DNA of 64,000 nucleotides from Kudoa neothunni (taxonomy: Eukaryota; Cnidaria): NCBI GenBank assembly GCA_964304625.1, contig OZ199839.1, forward strand, positions 2,852,001-2,916,000, given 5' to 3'. The notes beneath the pieces are model-generated. The model made no database searches. It saw only the letters and a program-made list of their open reading frames with translations, and was not told the DNA's origin. Below are positions 38,026 to 49,615 of this stretch, piece by piece (position 1 is the first letter of the stretch; every line of letters begins with the position of its first letter). Both the position numbers and the translations under genes were made by a program.

Positions 38026-38755
38026 CTTTAGGGTACAATACTTCTTCTTTATCCAAAGTAGTCGGCGCACACGTACTAGCGATATGTGCGACCTTAACAC
38101 CACTGCGCCATATCAGAAACATACATTCCAGGTTCTAAAAAATGGACAATTATCATTAATTTTTACATAATTCCTTCCGTATTTGGATATTGAGAGTTGT
38201 ATTAATAATTATGGTAAGAATAATTAACCCTGCCGGTACTGGCTGGGGTATTTCAAGACCCCAAATTGACTATTTTGTTTCTACATTGATGTATTTTTGG
38301 TTATTTACTTTGAAAATTCTCGAGTTCGTATATTAAGTGTGTTTCTATCTGAAAATAAAATTTATAATGTATCGGCTAAAGATATATGCATAAATTAATA
38401 TATAATTCTTCAAGTTTCCTTTAATATTTGTTGTACCATTTTCTGAAACTCATATATTTATTATAAATATGATTTTCTCTCATCAAAATCAAAATTTTCT
38501 ATCCAAAAAAAATGCGAACCATGAAAAGCAATATTTATTTTGGAATATAATCAACAATAGATTAACGATAATCAATCCAATTAATTAGTACATTTGTTTT
38601 CGCTTTTGCATGTTGGAGTAACAAATTTTTTCAGAAATTTTTTGTTTTTTTGGGGTTTTAATATTAGTCATTACAACAATTTAAAAGTTTAGAAAATTCT
38701 TTAATTGCTGGTATTAGAGTTGTAAGAAAAGTCAACTAATGCGCGATCAAAAACA

Positions 38756-38850
38756 CAGTACGGCGGTATGGCACCATCGCCTTTTAAGCTATGGCTCGCA
38801 GGTTTGAACTCCGTCCGCGACCATTCATTACATCTAACTGAAAATAAATA
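38756..38850 (+). mobile_element. tRNA-like SINE head, family S2 (copy D)
   Basis: Contains GTATGGCACCATCGCCTTTT and a B-box-like GGTTTGAACTCC, with the same layout as 57030-57125. The body after the head is AT-rich and the 3' limit is unclear. No cloverleaf can be drawn. Confidence 0.5.
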
Positions 38851-40010
38851 CCATAATGAAATATTATATACGTTTCTGTTCCATAGAATATCGATTCACT
38901 TGATAATAACATTAACACTAAATTTTATTATATCACCGACTATTGCCAAGGAAATGCCTACACACTAACGGATGTATCTGGAGTTTACTGCGTAAATGTT
39001 CATTCCACCTAGGTTTTCATCCCATTTGATGATGAAAATCAACATTATAGATTGTTTAATGAATGTAAAATATACCTTTGTGCTTTTAGTTTAACATTAT
39101 ACAAAGAATGTTGCAGATAAATAAATTCTGTAAATAACTCCAGAAATAGCAATCCGCTGTAGATTTGCCATGAAATTGTTAATCTAGATGTATTGTTTAC
39201 AATATATAAAATTGAGATAAATTGAGTAAGCTTAAAGCATATTTCGTCTATGGCCATGAAATACCTCAGTAAGGCACACGCGTTTTGTTTTGGAAGTTAG
39301 CACAGGGAAGGTTAAAGTAACTGAGCAGTATCTTCCCAGAGTTCTCCATAACGATATTTATAATTTCTTCTTTAACTAAGATATGCTTTATTCCAACAAT
39401 TTTAATATTGATTAATGGTTGTTACGACTCAATAAGACTTAAAAGTGATGTTATGGGAAAAAACAGAGGTGTGAACATTGTTGAATCGGGCCAACTGCAT
39501 GGAAAAATTGAATTAATCTTATGAAGTCGCCGCTAGTTTGTGACTAAACAATCCCGTAAATTCCATTTTTTATATTATAGTCCTAATGAAACGATATAGA
39601 GGAATTTTTTTACCCAACATTTATCCGTGCATTATCAACATTCTTACATTTTGAACATAAAATACTGTATTATCTACGTTAAATTATTTCTATTAATCAG
39701 GCATAAACTCAAATTGAATAAATAGCGAACATACGTATTATACAAATAAATGTAGTCCCCATATTAACCAGGCACTAATCCAGATTTCAAGGAACTTTTA
39801 TCCTAAAATTCGAACAAAAAGTTTTTTTCAGATTGCGATTTGTGAAGATTCGTTTAAACGAAATTTCTTTGTTTAGAATATACATCATTTTCAAAAAGAT
39901 TTTGTAACATCTTTCTGATAGCGCGATTTTCGGATAATCGGGGTTAGACTGTATTAAGAAAACTTAGATGAGTAAAACAATATTTTATCAACGTAAAATA
40001 GGGACTAAGA

Positions 40011-40417
40011 TTAACGTTTCATTGATGATTGTACAGGTATTTCCTTCAGTTGCTAAATAAATCTCATATGAAAGAGAAAAACGTATAAAAATTACGACGT
40101 ATTCTTGACGAAGAGGCGCATGAGGAACAACAACAACTTACGCAAAAATCCCCAGCTATGGAACCCTAAAATTAAGTTACAATTTCCAATTCATAACAAG
40201 CTACGAAAACCTCGATGCCGTAGAGCTCTCTTGTCCTCTGACGTCCAACGCAACCAAAAACCGATGGACAGTACAAGTAGATAAACCCCCAAACGACACA
40301 ACTTTCACCGTGCTTTTCCAAATTTTGGCCATAAACAACACAGGGGAAAAAGTAGGCCAAGCAACAAGTTGTGCAGTCGCTAGTGCAATCAAACAGATCA
40401 GTACTCCATTCACTCAT
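40011..40417 (-). pseudogene. PLAC8-domain protein, copy 1, one-base insertion in exon 2
   Basis: Exons 40211-40417 (207 nt), 40096-40165 (70 nt) and 40011-40052 (42 nt); introns 45 and 43 bp. It starts MSEWSTDLFDC and continues with the PLAC8 pattern CCLAYFFPCVVYGQNLEKHG, then CPSVFGCVGRQRTRELYGIE, then GSIAGDFCVSCCC. In the intact paralogues exon 2 is 69 nt and ends CALRQE. Here an extra C in TGCGCCTCTTCG shifts the frame before that point. PLAC8 proteins are small Cys-rich, usually membrane-associated proteins found across eukaryotes, with roles from cell-size control to ion homeostasis; the role here is unknown. If the extra C is a sequencing error the gene would encode 105 residues like copy 3. 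Confidence 0.88.
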
Positions 40418-40756
40418 CTTATCTGCATAACTAAAAATCTTATTATGCACGAGTGCATTTTATTAAATTGGAAGCGATAATATTTTGGAGGAGGTTAACG
40501 ACATGATTGATAATATTCAGATAGGTGTAGTTTTGAATAAAGTTCATTATTATTTGGTCTTCACTGCCGCTCTTAGAGGCCAAAAATAGTGAACTATAGC
40601 AGATTCGAATAAAATAAACAGTTAAAATGTAGAATAATGGCCATATTTCCCGAATAAAGATTATAATTAGTTCGTATATTAATCCTATGTATTTTAAATT
40701 AAATTAATGTGATATTTTTTTTTGAGCATTTAATGATGGGAATGACCGAATTAATT
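40418..40756. other. Upstream flank of PLAC8 copy 1
   Basis: About 340 bp of AT-rich DNA between PLAC8 copy 1 and the M1 MITE. It presumably holds the PLAC8 promoter; no specific element was recognised. Confidence 0.4.
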
Positions 40757-40994
40757 AGGCACTGGCTATTGACACGGAGGTTTTTAATCCAAAAATGGCA
40801 ACCACGCTTGCGAATTGTCCATTTTTAATCCCAGTACCTTCTATTTATGATCGATCTATAAAGTCCATTTTGAGAATCTGCTATATTTAATTATTTTTTG
40901 ACCCTAGGAGCGTTAGCGATGGACCAAAAATAATTAAATACAATCAAAAACTATACCTACCTGGATATTGTGATCCGTGTCAATAGCCACTTCC
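40757..40994. mobile_element. MITE, family M1 (copy 2, full length)
   Basis: 238 bp with inverted ends GGCACTGGCTATTGACACGG (left) and GGAAGTGGCTATTGACACGG (right, reverse-complemented). It is flanked by a perfect 8-bp duplication AATTAATT (40749-40756 and 40995-41002). The 8-bp duplication suits Merlin, hAT or some MULE families; the ends do not resemble the Merlin element at 3594. Non-coding. Confidence 0.88.
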
Positions 40995-41002
40995 AATTAA
41001 TT

Positions 41003-41523
41003 GTAATAAATTTTTTTTGATATAACGTCATGCATTTACTACAATTAATTAGCTAATGTTTGCGTAAAATACAGATTTTTTCTCTTATAAACATAGAATT
41101 AATACTAGGCAATTGCTAAGGATGAAATATAAAAATCGATAAAAAATCATGGTGTCACAAACAAACTTTAAAATAAATAAGGCGAGCTTTACTCGAACCG
41201 GCTTAATGGAGGTTCAGCCTGTTGAAATAATCGCAAGGAGCTAGGAGTACAACATATAATAGATTAAATCAACTATTATTGTGATGAAAAATAGTTGTTG
41301 CCAAAATTACTCTACTGGAGATGCGACATTGATAAATACTCAATAATAAATTATTCAGCAAGTTCGTTTTTGTCCGGTGTTGCTGATTTGGATTACGGTC
41401 ACTATTTTACATTTTAATCAAACAAACTTTGTAGATAAACTATAAATAGGAGTTACTGGGATTAAAGATATCCATGTCATTTTCCAGTACCTTCAATAAA
41501 CGGATTATACAATTACAAAAGGG
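41003..41523. other. Intergenic AT-rich DNA
   Basis: Nothing recognisable between the M1 MITE and the long-TIR element. Confidence 0.4.
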
Positions 41524-43104
41524 CAGTGGCTATTCTCTTGGAAACGAATAACTCCTTCGTTATAGACGATATTTCAAATCTGACTTCATATTTGAATTTG
41601 GCTATTTTTGTTCTGATTTTGTATGTAAAAATTGTTTGAAAATTTAAAGAACATAAATTCAACAGTCTGTCTGCCCTATTTACACTGTTCACTAGTAGTA
41701 CACTCACGTTTTTGAGTTTAATATTATGTAATAAAAACATAATTGAAATAAAATGTAAATATATCTAATAGTGGCGAGAGACCTTTAGTTTAATACGTCT
41801 CAATGCACGCAGTTTAACTTAGAATAAGTCATTTCCAACCATTTACGAAACATGCACGTTTCTATCTAAATATTTTTTAATATAAATTAAACAGAATTGT
41901 CGTTAATTAATGGATGTTAACTGGATTAAAACTATTTTACATCGATGTAAACCACTTTTCATATAATCTATAATATTGTACCATTACTTGGGGAATGTTC
42001 TTTGTTTTGTACCTACAAATGTATTCACCTTAATTAGAAGTATGAGAAAGGTTTGTATGGTGCCTATTCGTGAATGCAGGAATCTATGGGTTTAAATTTA
42101 AGAGTGAACCTATACTTTTTAATTTAAACTCATTTATCAATTTTTAACATGCAGGGTGATTCTGAATTTTCTGCATTAATTCATCTGGTATCGTCTTAAT
42201 GGGTAAATTTATAAAATGAAAATTTTTGAATGGTGATTTTTGGGGTACGTTTATTTGGCTTTTGTAAAGCGAGCCAGCGAAGAAATGTAGTAAGTATTAT
42301 AATAAACAATGTTGGAGTTAATGGTTAATTCGTCCTTGAGCATTTTGAATTGTTCTGAAAAATTTAATTTTAAGATTGCAAACATCTGTTTCCTGATACT
42401 GAGAAATATGTGATTGTAATAGTGCAGAAAAATCAATTTTCACCACAATGAAGAATTGATCATCTTATCCACTAGCCCTGGCTGTTTAACTGTGCGTCCA
42501 AAAAAATTTCTCCATAACCACATTCGAAATTTTAACAGGAATGTAATACTTTTTAATAAAAGGTAAAATTTAAAGCAAATAAATTTAATAGCGCTTCATA
42601 GAAAACAATAATGACACCACTTTTCAGATTTATTCCACGCAAATGGTATTTTATGTTTTACGAAACCTTAAATTTCTCTTCTTCAACTGAATATAATATA
42701 TAAACTTGTTCTACAGATATTAATTATTTCAAAGCTTTAAAACTTAGAAATAGTCGCACAAAATAGAACGCCCCACAATCAAATAGGACTTACGCGCATA
42801 TTCAAGACATAGTGGGTGACACAAGAATGCACGAACAGAACAGTTTCTACTTATTAGTAAATGTTTTTACTAATAATTTCAATTATAATGTTTGTATTAC
42901 ATAATATTAGTATCAAAAACATGATTGTACTACTAGTGAACAGTGTAAATGGGGCAGAAAAAGTATTGAATTTCTATTCTTTAAACTTTTTAACAAATTT
43001 TACATAAAAAATTAGATTAAAAATAGCTAAATTCAAATATTAAGTCAGATTTGAAATATCGTCTATAACGAAGGAGTTATTCGTTTCCAAGAGAATAGCC
43101 ACTG
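41524..43104. mobile_element. Long-TIR element, about 190-bp inverted arms
   Basis: The arms start CAGTGGCTATTCTCTTGGAA at 41524 and at 43104 on the other strand. The first 63 bases of the two arms are identical; similarity then continues imperfectly to about 41705 and 42920, ending in the shared CACTGTTCACTAGTAGTAC block. The inner 1.2 kb is AT-rich without a recognisable transposase. The first eight bases resemble the ends of the M1 MITE and of a stray copy at about 43302 (CAGTGACTATT). No clear target-site duplication was found. Confidence 0.85.
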
Positions 43105-43840
43105 TCTTTCAAAACTTTCAAAAATAGGATAAACCCCGCTTATTTCAAGTGGATAGTTGGTGACTTACCGACTCTAATTTTTAGTGAACACTCAACTCAG
43201 ATAACATGAAAATTCGATGCCCCGAAAAAATTTTAAAATAATGAAAATTATATTTCAACTTTAGCCGGAGTTTATTAATATTAAATCTTTAATTTTAGGC
43301 AGTGACTATTTGCCCGAACATGTTAATTAGGTCATTCCCTTAGTTTCATTTCACTTATAATAACATTAAATTGCATTATTAAATTATATATCATGTATGG
43401 AATTATTTATGATTAATAGTAACTAATAATTAAATGCATACATCAAATAAAATATATCTCGAGGATGTAAATAAGCTTAGATGTATGTCCAACAAATTGG
43501 CATAAAATATTGTAGAGTATAATTGTCGATATTTCATGAATACCGTACGTTGGAGTTGCACCTAATCTTCAAGATATGGTGTCTGGATATTACGAATCAA
43601 AAATTATAAGGAATATGTAACTATTTTCTACCTGTATTACATTAGCAATGAAAATAATTTATCATAATTTTACATAGGTTACTTTCAGGAATATTGAATA
43701 TTAGGCAACTTTACAACAATAATTAGCTTAGCGGTTATGTAGCGTTTAAAGGAAGAAAATCGAATGAGATCGTAGATATGTTTATATTTTTGATTAATTA
43801 TCTAAATTTTCGTTATTTTTAAAGCCATAGATTGTTCGAG
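43105..43840. other. Intergenic AT-rich DNA
   Basis: A stray CAGTGACTATTTG near 43302 resembles the end of the preceding element. Otherwise nothing was recognised. Confidence 0.4.
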
Positions 43841-43842
43841 AG

Positions 43843-46070
43843 CTAAACGTTTTTCTGTCTTTTATTCTCTGATATTTTGTGTCGTTTGCAATACCAACAC
43901 TTGTGTGTTGGATTAACGCTAATGCACTGGCATTTAAAATTACTCCATTCAAGACAAATGTCACAACCAATTGCGGAGTCACCATTTAACAAATTAGTTT
44001 TGCAGATATTGCACCTATATCCAACAGTTGTTTTTTGCTTTATAATTTGTTTAAGGTTGAATAGAGCATATTTGCTAAAATGAGTGAATATCTTAGATAA
44101 GTGAATTCTTTGATCAAGTATCCCATCATTTATATTGTCCAACAAAACTTCCACGTATTTTTCCTCAATTATAACCTTTCGATTAATAATCTTAACAGCG
44201 AGGTCTTTACTAACAAACCAATCAATCAAGAATTTCTGAAATGAATTATATCATTCTTGTTAATAATAAAGTTACTCAAAATCTTTTGTTTCTCTGTTAG
44301 ATTAAAAAACGATTTGGTGTAATAGGGTGATTTTTTGTTCCTGTTACTGTAGTAGATGAGCCCTTTGGGCGACCTTTATGTTTAATTCTAATTAGAAGAA
44401 CTAATTCTGAAACAAATATAAAACAATAAGTATCTTACGTGAAACCTGAAATTTGATTATTTATAGCGATGTCATCGTTCAACTTTTCTGTATTAACCAG
44501 AGTTTCTCTGCCAATAACATTAAAATATTCAGTCGTGTTATATGATACTCTATAGAACTTTTTTCCATGGACGCTCGACATATACAACCTATTAAATGAA
44601 TAAAGTAATGGATCGAAAAAATTTAAAAGAATACTTTCAGAAGGATACACATTGATTTTTCCATTGGATGGATCTATTTGCGTTGTTGGCGGATTTTCTT
44701 CATTTAGCTTAACAATACTAATTTTTTCTTTTTTTTCAATAAATGTGACTAGTTTTTTAAGCTCATTTATCTAATATTCATAGTCTGAACCAGATTTTTC
44801 GGAAACTCTTGATGAAATGATCTTGAATAAGCTGGAAGTCTGATTAAATCTTTTTTGCTCGGAATAGATTGTCGTGGATTTCGGTAAAACATTCGCAGTT
44901 ATGAACTCTTTTTATGGTGATCTATTGGTTTGTTCGTCGCTTACCTTAAGTCGCGAGTTATTCAAGAAATATTCTCTAATTCATCTTTTAGAACACAGAC
45001 ATTTTTCAAATAACGGAAGATTGCTTTTTTTTCGTTCCAAAAATATGTGACAGAACAATAAGCTCATACTCATTCTGAAAAGACAATTACATTCCTCAAT
45101 ATTTGAAACCGCATTGTCATCTGAAAACATCACATTGTCAAATTCCTTTGAAACTAACTTAAAGAATATTTTGCTAGACGATTAAAATATTTTTCCATAT
45201 CAGAATCCAGAACTTTTTGTGGAGTCTTAAGCATTTCCCTGATGGCTTTATTATCACGTTCAATTCGTGCCGTGCGCTGTCGATATAGATAAAGAATTTC
45301 TTGAAAAACTCTTCGAATGAAGAATAAAATGGTATGACTTGCTTGATTTTGGAATTTAAACTCTCAACTCTATTGTTAGTAAAGTTTAGGAACATACCGC
45401 CAAGTCTTCTCAAACTAGTAACCCATTCCTCTTTTATTAAGTCCCAGTTTTTTTTAAATAATTATAAATATTTTCTCCGACACATTCTTTGAGTTTTTTT
45501 TGTTAAAATCATATTCTTCGATGTTTTTCGAATATGCTATATTTTGGAGGTGTAAACGTGACGTCTCCTTTTCTTGAGAACTAATATTCATTCGTTCTAC
45601 TTGAATTTCACGAGCGAACGACTTGAGGACATGATATAAACATATTTGAAAGTTAGCATTTGGGAATTTTTTTCAGAATTTTCCTTTCGACCAAATCTTT
45701 ATCAGTCATAAATATTTTTGTATCTGTTTCCATTGTAGGATTGTGTTTTTCCAACGTATCGTTAAACCACCCCGAAATTTCTTTGGTTTCTTCCCCAATA
45801 TTCCAGTTGTCACAATTTCACTAGAACCTCTAGCATCCAAAACAACTAGAAAATATACAGGCGTTCAACAATCCATTAGTTTATAGGTAGCGTCTACAAA
45901 AATAATTTCGGGGTAGACTTTTAAACATTTTTTCATATCAATACCTTTGTAAAATAATCATTTGAGTTTTGAGTCATCTTGCAAAATCTCGATTAAAGTG
46001 TTGCGTTTCTTTTCGAGTAACATCAAAAATTCAATATTCTTTGAATGTGATTTCATATGAATATTGATCT
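43843..46070 (-). pseudogene. MULE/ZSWIM-type transposase with C-terminal PHD-like finger, degenerate
   Basis: Read on the minus strand with several frame changes. At about 45960-45670 the MULE core appears: PEIIFVDATYKLMD, then YFLVVLDARGSSEIVTTG, then DTKIFMTDKDLVERK (catalytic FVDATY and TDKD-VER). At about 45660-45170 follow QICLYHVLKSFAREI, YSKNIEEYDF and NNRVESLNSKIKQVIPFYSS, the wording of ZSWIM1/3-like SWIM proteins. At 44229-43843 a final open stretch has a PHD/RING-like finger (YRCNICKTNLLNGDSAIGCD, then CLEW, then CWYCKRH). ZSWIM-type genes in animals derive from MULE transposases (family knowledge). Stops and shifts between the parts show it is a relic. A piggyBac copy abuts its N-terminal end. 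Confidence 0.82.
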
Positions 46071-46079
46071 TCATATGCT

Positions 46080-47969
46080 GAAAGCGTTAGTTCTGCAGAA
46101 TTAGCGGAATATTTATGTAATAATAAATCATATGAAGAAGCTGATTCGGATATAAGTTGTAAGTAACATTCATTCTAAATAATATTTAATATTTCTTAAG
46201 TTTAGTCTGGAAATTATTTTAAGGGAAAAACGAGTAGACACAAAAATAACGGGAATCGACACTGATTAGTGACAACTCAACCCACAAAAAAAATTTTTTT
46301 ATTTTTAAAGATAAATCGATTGTTTGGGCTTCCGAATCAAAATCAGGAAGAACACCAGCAAACAATATTATTGATAACAATAAAGTTGTTGGAACGCCTA
46401 TTGATGATATTGATACCACGACTCCAGAGACGACCTTTTATCATTTCATGAAAAAGGAGATGATGGAAGAAATTATTGGATACACAAACAAAAAAAGTTT
46501 CGAGAATCTTGGTGAAAAGTTGAAATCTGTTGATTTATTTGAATTCCAAGTTTTTTTGGGACTACTTTTACTCTCCTGGGCCTATAAATCGAATCATGAG
46601 GACACAAAAATTTTATGGCACGAAATTCACGGTAGACCTTTGTTTCGTCCAACAGTGCCTTGTTAGAGATTTAAAAAGATTTGGTTCTACCTTAGGTTCG
46701 ATCAATATTGGTTGAGAAAAAATGTCAAATCCGACAATGTTTTTTCACCGATAAGAAATATATTCGAATCTTTCGTCAAAATTAGTAAAGAAAGTTATAC
46801 CCCAAGATCCAATATCACGGTTGACGAACAGCTGTATCGATTCTGAGGACGGTTGAAATTTTTGGTGTATATATCAAAAAAGCCATCTAAGTATGGAATT
46901 AAATTTTGGATGATATGTGACAGCGAAACACGTTATGTTTGCAACATCATTACATGCATAGATCAAAAAAATGAAAATCGGGAAAAATCTCTGAGTTTCA
47001 AAGTTGCCATTGACCTAATAAACCACCCATTTGTCTCAGGTAGGAGCATCACCTGTGATAATTACTTCACTACATGGAAGCTCGCTGAGTACCTACAGCA
47101 ACGTAAGACGTCAATTCTTGGGACAGTTTGAAAGTGTTGAACATTTATTCCATCAGAATTCATGTCAGACAAATCAAGACCATTATATTCGTAGCTGTTT
47201 TTATTTTACTATCATATCTTATGTTCCGAAGAAAAATAAGGCCGCAATTATTTTATCATCCGAACATCGATCTAAAGAAATAAGCTCAGAATTCCATTCC
47301 AAACCAAATGCAATTCTAGACTATAATATCAAGAAATGTGGTATTGATATTGTCGATCAATGTGTGTCTACCTACAGTTGTAAACGAAAATCAAATTGTT
47401 GGCCTGTAGCGGATTTTTGTCACGTTGTCGATTTGACAGCTTTTAACTCCTAAGTAGTGTATAGCCAACAAAAATTCTGTTCATAAAAAGTATGATGATA
47501 TGCATCAGTTTTTATTAGAGTTAGCCGTCTCGGTGATTAAATCCCATCAAGCAAGAAGTAATGAAAATTTAAAGGTTGGTTGTCAACCTGCGATCAAGCG
47601 CCCATTGGAACTCGTTGGATTTAATTTTTAAAAGGGTCAGTCCTCTATATTCCTAGACGACTCCATTGAACAAAGAAAGCGAAGCATTTTCTGTCCTAAA
47701 ACCACTCGCCGGAGGAGCAAACAAATTTGCGTAAAGTGCACGTGCTCTATGTATGTAATGAGCATTCAAAAAAATATAGCGAATGTGGAAAATTTTAGTT
47801 TTATTTTTTAAACTGTCTTATTTTTATTTATCCCTCATATTTCCATGAATTTAGATAGAACATTTAAAATAATAACATTATTGATTTAAATAATCCCCTC
47901 TTGGAATGGGTGGGCTTGTCGATCCCAAGTTATCGAATTAAGGAAATCACGTAGGATATCGATTAAGGG
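46080..47969 (+). mobile_element. piggyBac element, degenerate
   Basis: The right end is ATATCGATTAAGGG followed by TTAA (47970-47973), the piggyBac signature. The left end was not found; coding sequence of the transposase N-terminus already starts by about 46080, next to the MULE/ZSWIM relic. The left terminus may have been lost, or piggyBac may have inserted into the MULE element. Confidence 0.75.
46271..47459 (+). pseudogene. piggyBac transposase, two stops and at least one frameshift
   Basis: One frame reads from the acidic N-terminal part through FEFQVFLGLLLLSWAYKS, the TAG at 46664-46666, TVDEQLYRF, the TGA at 46844-46846, and SGRSITCDNYFTTWKLAEYL. A shift near 47110-47130 then moves to another frame with KPNAILDYNIKKCGIDIVDQ. 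The three catalytic Asp of piggyBac are visible: VDEQLY, TCDNYF and IDIVDQ. An N-terminal exon-like stretch at about 46077-46158 ends at a GTAAGT donor. It cannot be functional as written. Confidence 0.85.
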
Positions 47970-48359
47970 TTAATATAACCATATGAAAATAGTCGAGACC
48001 CATTATATACTTCATCGTAATTAAAGAACCTTGAGTAGATCTAAAGTTATGCTATTGATTCCAAATTTTTTCGATACAATTTAACTGTAGTTTCTATTTT
48101 ACGAATTATATTATTGCATTCATTTACCCATTGAATAAGCTAATAGGTATGAATGCATTAGCTTGTCTATAATTACATAGAGTAGATTCATTACATCTAA
48201 TCCGTAGATAAAGTATTTCAAGACCTAAATGCAACGGTGTCGAATCAAGATAAACTGAGTCGCGCAATTACAGATAACCATATCGGATCGTAACTCATCA
48301 CAGCTTAACATCACAATAAGAAAATATGTTTCTTTAGACGACACAAAGAAATAAATTAT

Positions 48360-49281
48360 CATTAGGTTATCTAAAGTATATGGCGTTCATGAATCAACCA
48401 CTTCGTGGTTCTTAAAAAAAGTTCGAGGATGATCATGATGATGAGACCGATGAAGAATGCATTCCTAAGAAAAGAGGTGGGGACAGGAGGTCAAAATTAA
48501 CAACCGCCCATAAATCATATATCCAAGGTTTAATGAATAATGATTGCACAATTACATTAGATTCAATCGCCAAGAAGCTACGATAAGAACATAATATCGG
48601 TGTTTCTGGCAGACTATTGCTAATTGTTTAAACCAGTTCCATTACACCTTCCAAAAAATTTCAATTGTACCGATTGCGAGAAATTCTCGGGATTGCATAT
48701 CAAAATGCAAAAAGTGTTTTTATTAATTAACAGCAAATGTTATATTTATTAGTTATATTTTAGAATATCTGCAATGTAAACCACTCCATTTTCCTGTAAT
48801 TTACACTGATGAGTCTGGCTTCTCGCTCTCTATGAGACGAATATTTGGAAGCTCACTTTTAGGTTCAAGGGCGAACCTTAAAGTAAAAAGTATCCGATCC
48901 AGAAACATTACATTGGTAGCCGCTAATAGCTCTGAAAAAGTATGGACACTTAAGCTGGAAAGTGGCACAGTGATTCAGCAAATTTTCTATATTTTCATAG
49001 AAAAAACTTCTTGATGATTTATCGAACGGTGGAATTCAAAGCGTGTTGTTAATTATGGACAATGTAAGGTTTCACAAAATCGATCTTATTCGTCAAAAAG
49101 TTTATTCAAGTGGCCATAAACTTTTATTTCTGCCTCCATATTCACCAATCCTCAAACTTATAAAGGAATTCTTTCACCATGTAAAATCGATGATCCGAAG
49201 AAAATACGCCAACACATACAGATGAATTAATGGAAGCTATCTTGAATAGTCCTGATGAAATAACACCAGCCCAACTTTAAA
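48360..49281 (+). pseudogene. Tc1/mariner (IS630-type) transposase, degenerate
   Basis: An HTH-like start (VYGVHESTTSWFLKK, about 48376) and a basic linker (KKRGGDRRSKLTTAHKSYIQ, about 48468) lie in different frames. The DDE core follows: first Asp in IYTDESGFSLSM (about 48800), second in LLIMDNVRFHK (49055), and final Glu in SPILKLIKEFFHHVKSM (about 49150). The wording DESGF, MDN--FH and PPYSP is diagnostic of the IS630-Tc1-mariner superfamily. At least two frameshifts and stops near 49013 interrupt it. No terminal repeats were identified. Confidence 0.82.
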
Positions 49282-49615
49282 ATTATTCTAATCACGCAGA
49301 GTCGTATTTACCAATATGTTTAAATATGGAGAACTAATACCTATATGCTTTTGATTTATTAATCCATTTTGATCCGATATCGTTGCATTTAGGTCTTGAA
49401 ATACGGTACATTGAATAGTCTGGAAAATTTTTCACTGCAACTTTCCATGATCGCCACAAAATGAATTTTCTGTGTGTGATTATTAAAAAATATACTTTGA
49501 ATTGAGAGATAATACCCACCATATTCATTGTTTCAGACATCGTCGCCTATTGACGATTTATTTTTTTCTGTTCAATAATTCCGATAAAAGATTAATAACG
49601 AATAATTCATAAAAT

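Larger units (their letters stand above)
36075..39951. mobile_element. pogo/Tigger-like element, interrupted by a hAT insertion
   Basis: The left end CAGTTGAACCCCGTTTATCG starts at 36075 after TA. The right end, reverse-complemented, is CAGTCTAACCCCGATTATCC from 39951, also followed by TA. These are classic pogo/Tigger ends with TA target duplication. Removing the nested hAT leaves about 2.15 kb, in which no pogo transposase (HTH plus DDE) could be read, so it is decayed or non-autonomous. A tRNA-like SINE head lies at 38756-38850 and a lone TTAACCCTGCCGG piggyBac-like end at 38225. Confidence 0.75.
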
